This document shows positions 63,985 to 64,000 of a stretch of DNA of 64,000 bases, piece by piece. The stretch is taken from assembly GCF_011617465.1 (NCBI RefSeq), contig NZ_CP050153.1, positions 3,720,001 through 3,784,000 on the forward strand. The letters run 5' to 3'. The notes beneath the pieces were generated by a model. It had not been told where the DNA came from and ran no database searches. It saw nothing but the letters and a program-made list of their open reading frames with translations. The translations under genes were made by a program, and so were the position numbers. This DNA is from Brevibacterium pigmentatum. GTDB lineage: Bacteria; Actinomycetota; Actinomycetes; Actinomycetales; Brevibacteriaceae. The first letter of the stretch is position 1. Each line of letters starts with the position of its first letter.

Positions 63985-64000
63985 ATGAGTTCAGACGATC
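63985..64000 (+). CDS. First codons of a further gene, cut by window end
   Basis: An ATG at 63985 opens MSSDD and runs off the edge. By analogy with mycobacterial and other actinobacterial loci, a SigK-like sigma factor gene could follow, but five codons prove nothing. Confidence 0.25.

Overview
The window looks like chromosome from a high-GC Gram-positive actinobacterium, most likely a Brevibacterium or a close relative in the Micrococcales. The reasons are strong GC bias, abundant GTG starts and leaderless genes, the block rpmB-rpmG-rpsN / HU / CopD-CtaG fusion, actinobacterial-type penicillin-binding, trehalose and DUF559 proteins, and Tat/lipobox secretion signals. The genus is an inference from gene content. 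I see no rRNA, tRNA, CRISPR array, phage or classical insertion sequence. This is ordinary core and accessory chromosome, densely coded on both strands.

Layout. 1-2000: a 3-hydroxybutyrate dehydrogenase-like SDR (cut by the left edge) behind an MHS-type transporter. 2355-5705 (minus): CopD-CtaG membrane fusion, HU, and a zinc-independent ribosomal protein cluster S14-L33-L28. 6270-7229: a membrane-anchored protein of unknown function. 7607-11172 (minus): branched-chain 2-oxoacid dehydrogenase operon (E1alpha, E1beta, E2). 11594-14250 (minus): a three-gene cassette with a WXG100/EspC-like small protein, an unrecognised protein and a large membrane/hydrolase-like protein. 14540-19555: purB, a DUF4352-like lipoprotein, a second MHS transporter and an alpha/beta hydrolase. 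19639-23980: sugar-lactone oxidase and PLP racemase-fold enzyme (overlapping pair), divergent from an aldehyde dehydrogenase. 24078-29001 (minus): penicillin-binding protein and a CitA/CitB-like two-component system. 29099-33996: a MOSC-flavoreductase-ferredoxin protein divergent from a copper-response operon csoR-copZ-copA. 34221-37778: a small membrane protein divergent from a lipoprotein/response regulator/sensor kinase operon. 38004-41410: D,D-carboxypeptidase, DUF1990, MaoC hydratase, DUF559 nuclease-like protein. 41878-45395: trehalose-phosphatase/GH15 fusion and an HdeD-like membrane protein. 45566-47754: ArsR-like regulator, beta-lactamase-fold hydrolase, membrane protein. 47836-53762: Rieske lipoprotein, MFS, recQ, OsmC, kynureninase. 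53838-60731: MOSC protein, MFS, isochorismatase, OsmC, PPK2, membrane proteins, hydrolase. 60800-64000: third OsmC (Ohr-like), membrane molybdopterin oxidoreductase, fasciclin lipoprotein and the first codons of a further gene.

Three repeat systems stand out. (1) A 14-mer, TCGCCGAGGCGGCC, occurs exactly 12 times, and its 10-base core about 40 times, on both strands, inside and between genes; this density resembles a DNA-uptake sequence or a highly iterated motif. (2) A roughly 60-bp palindromic element with the core CTACCTGACGGCGGC occurs three times between 51.6 and 54.7 kb; two inverted copies bracket a MOSC gene. (3) A hairpin element with the core GTGGCGAAAAGTCTGAA lies on each side of the DUF559 gene, with a possible relative at 26.2 kb. 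All copies of (2) and (3) sit at gene 3' ends, so they may also act as terminators.
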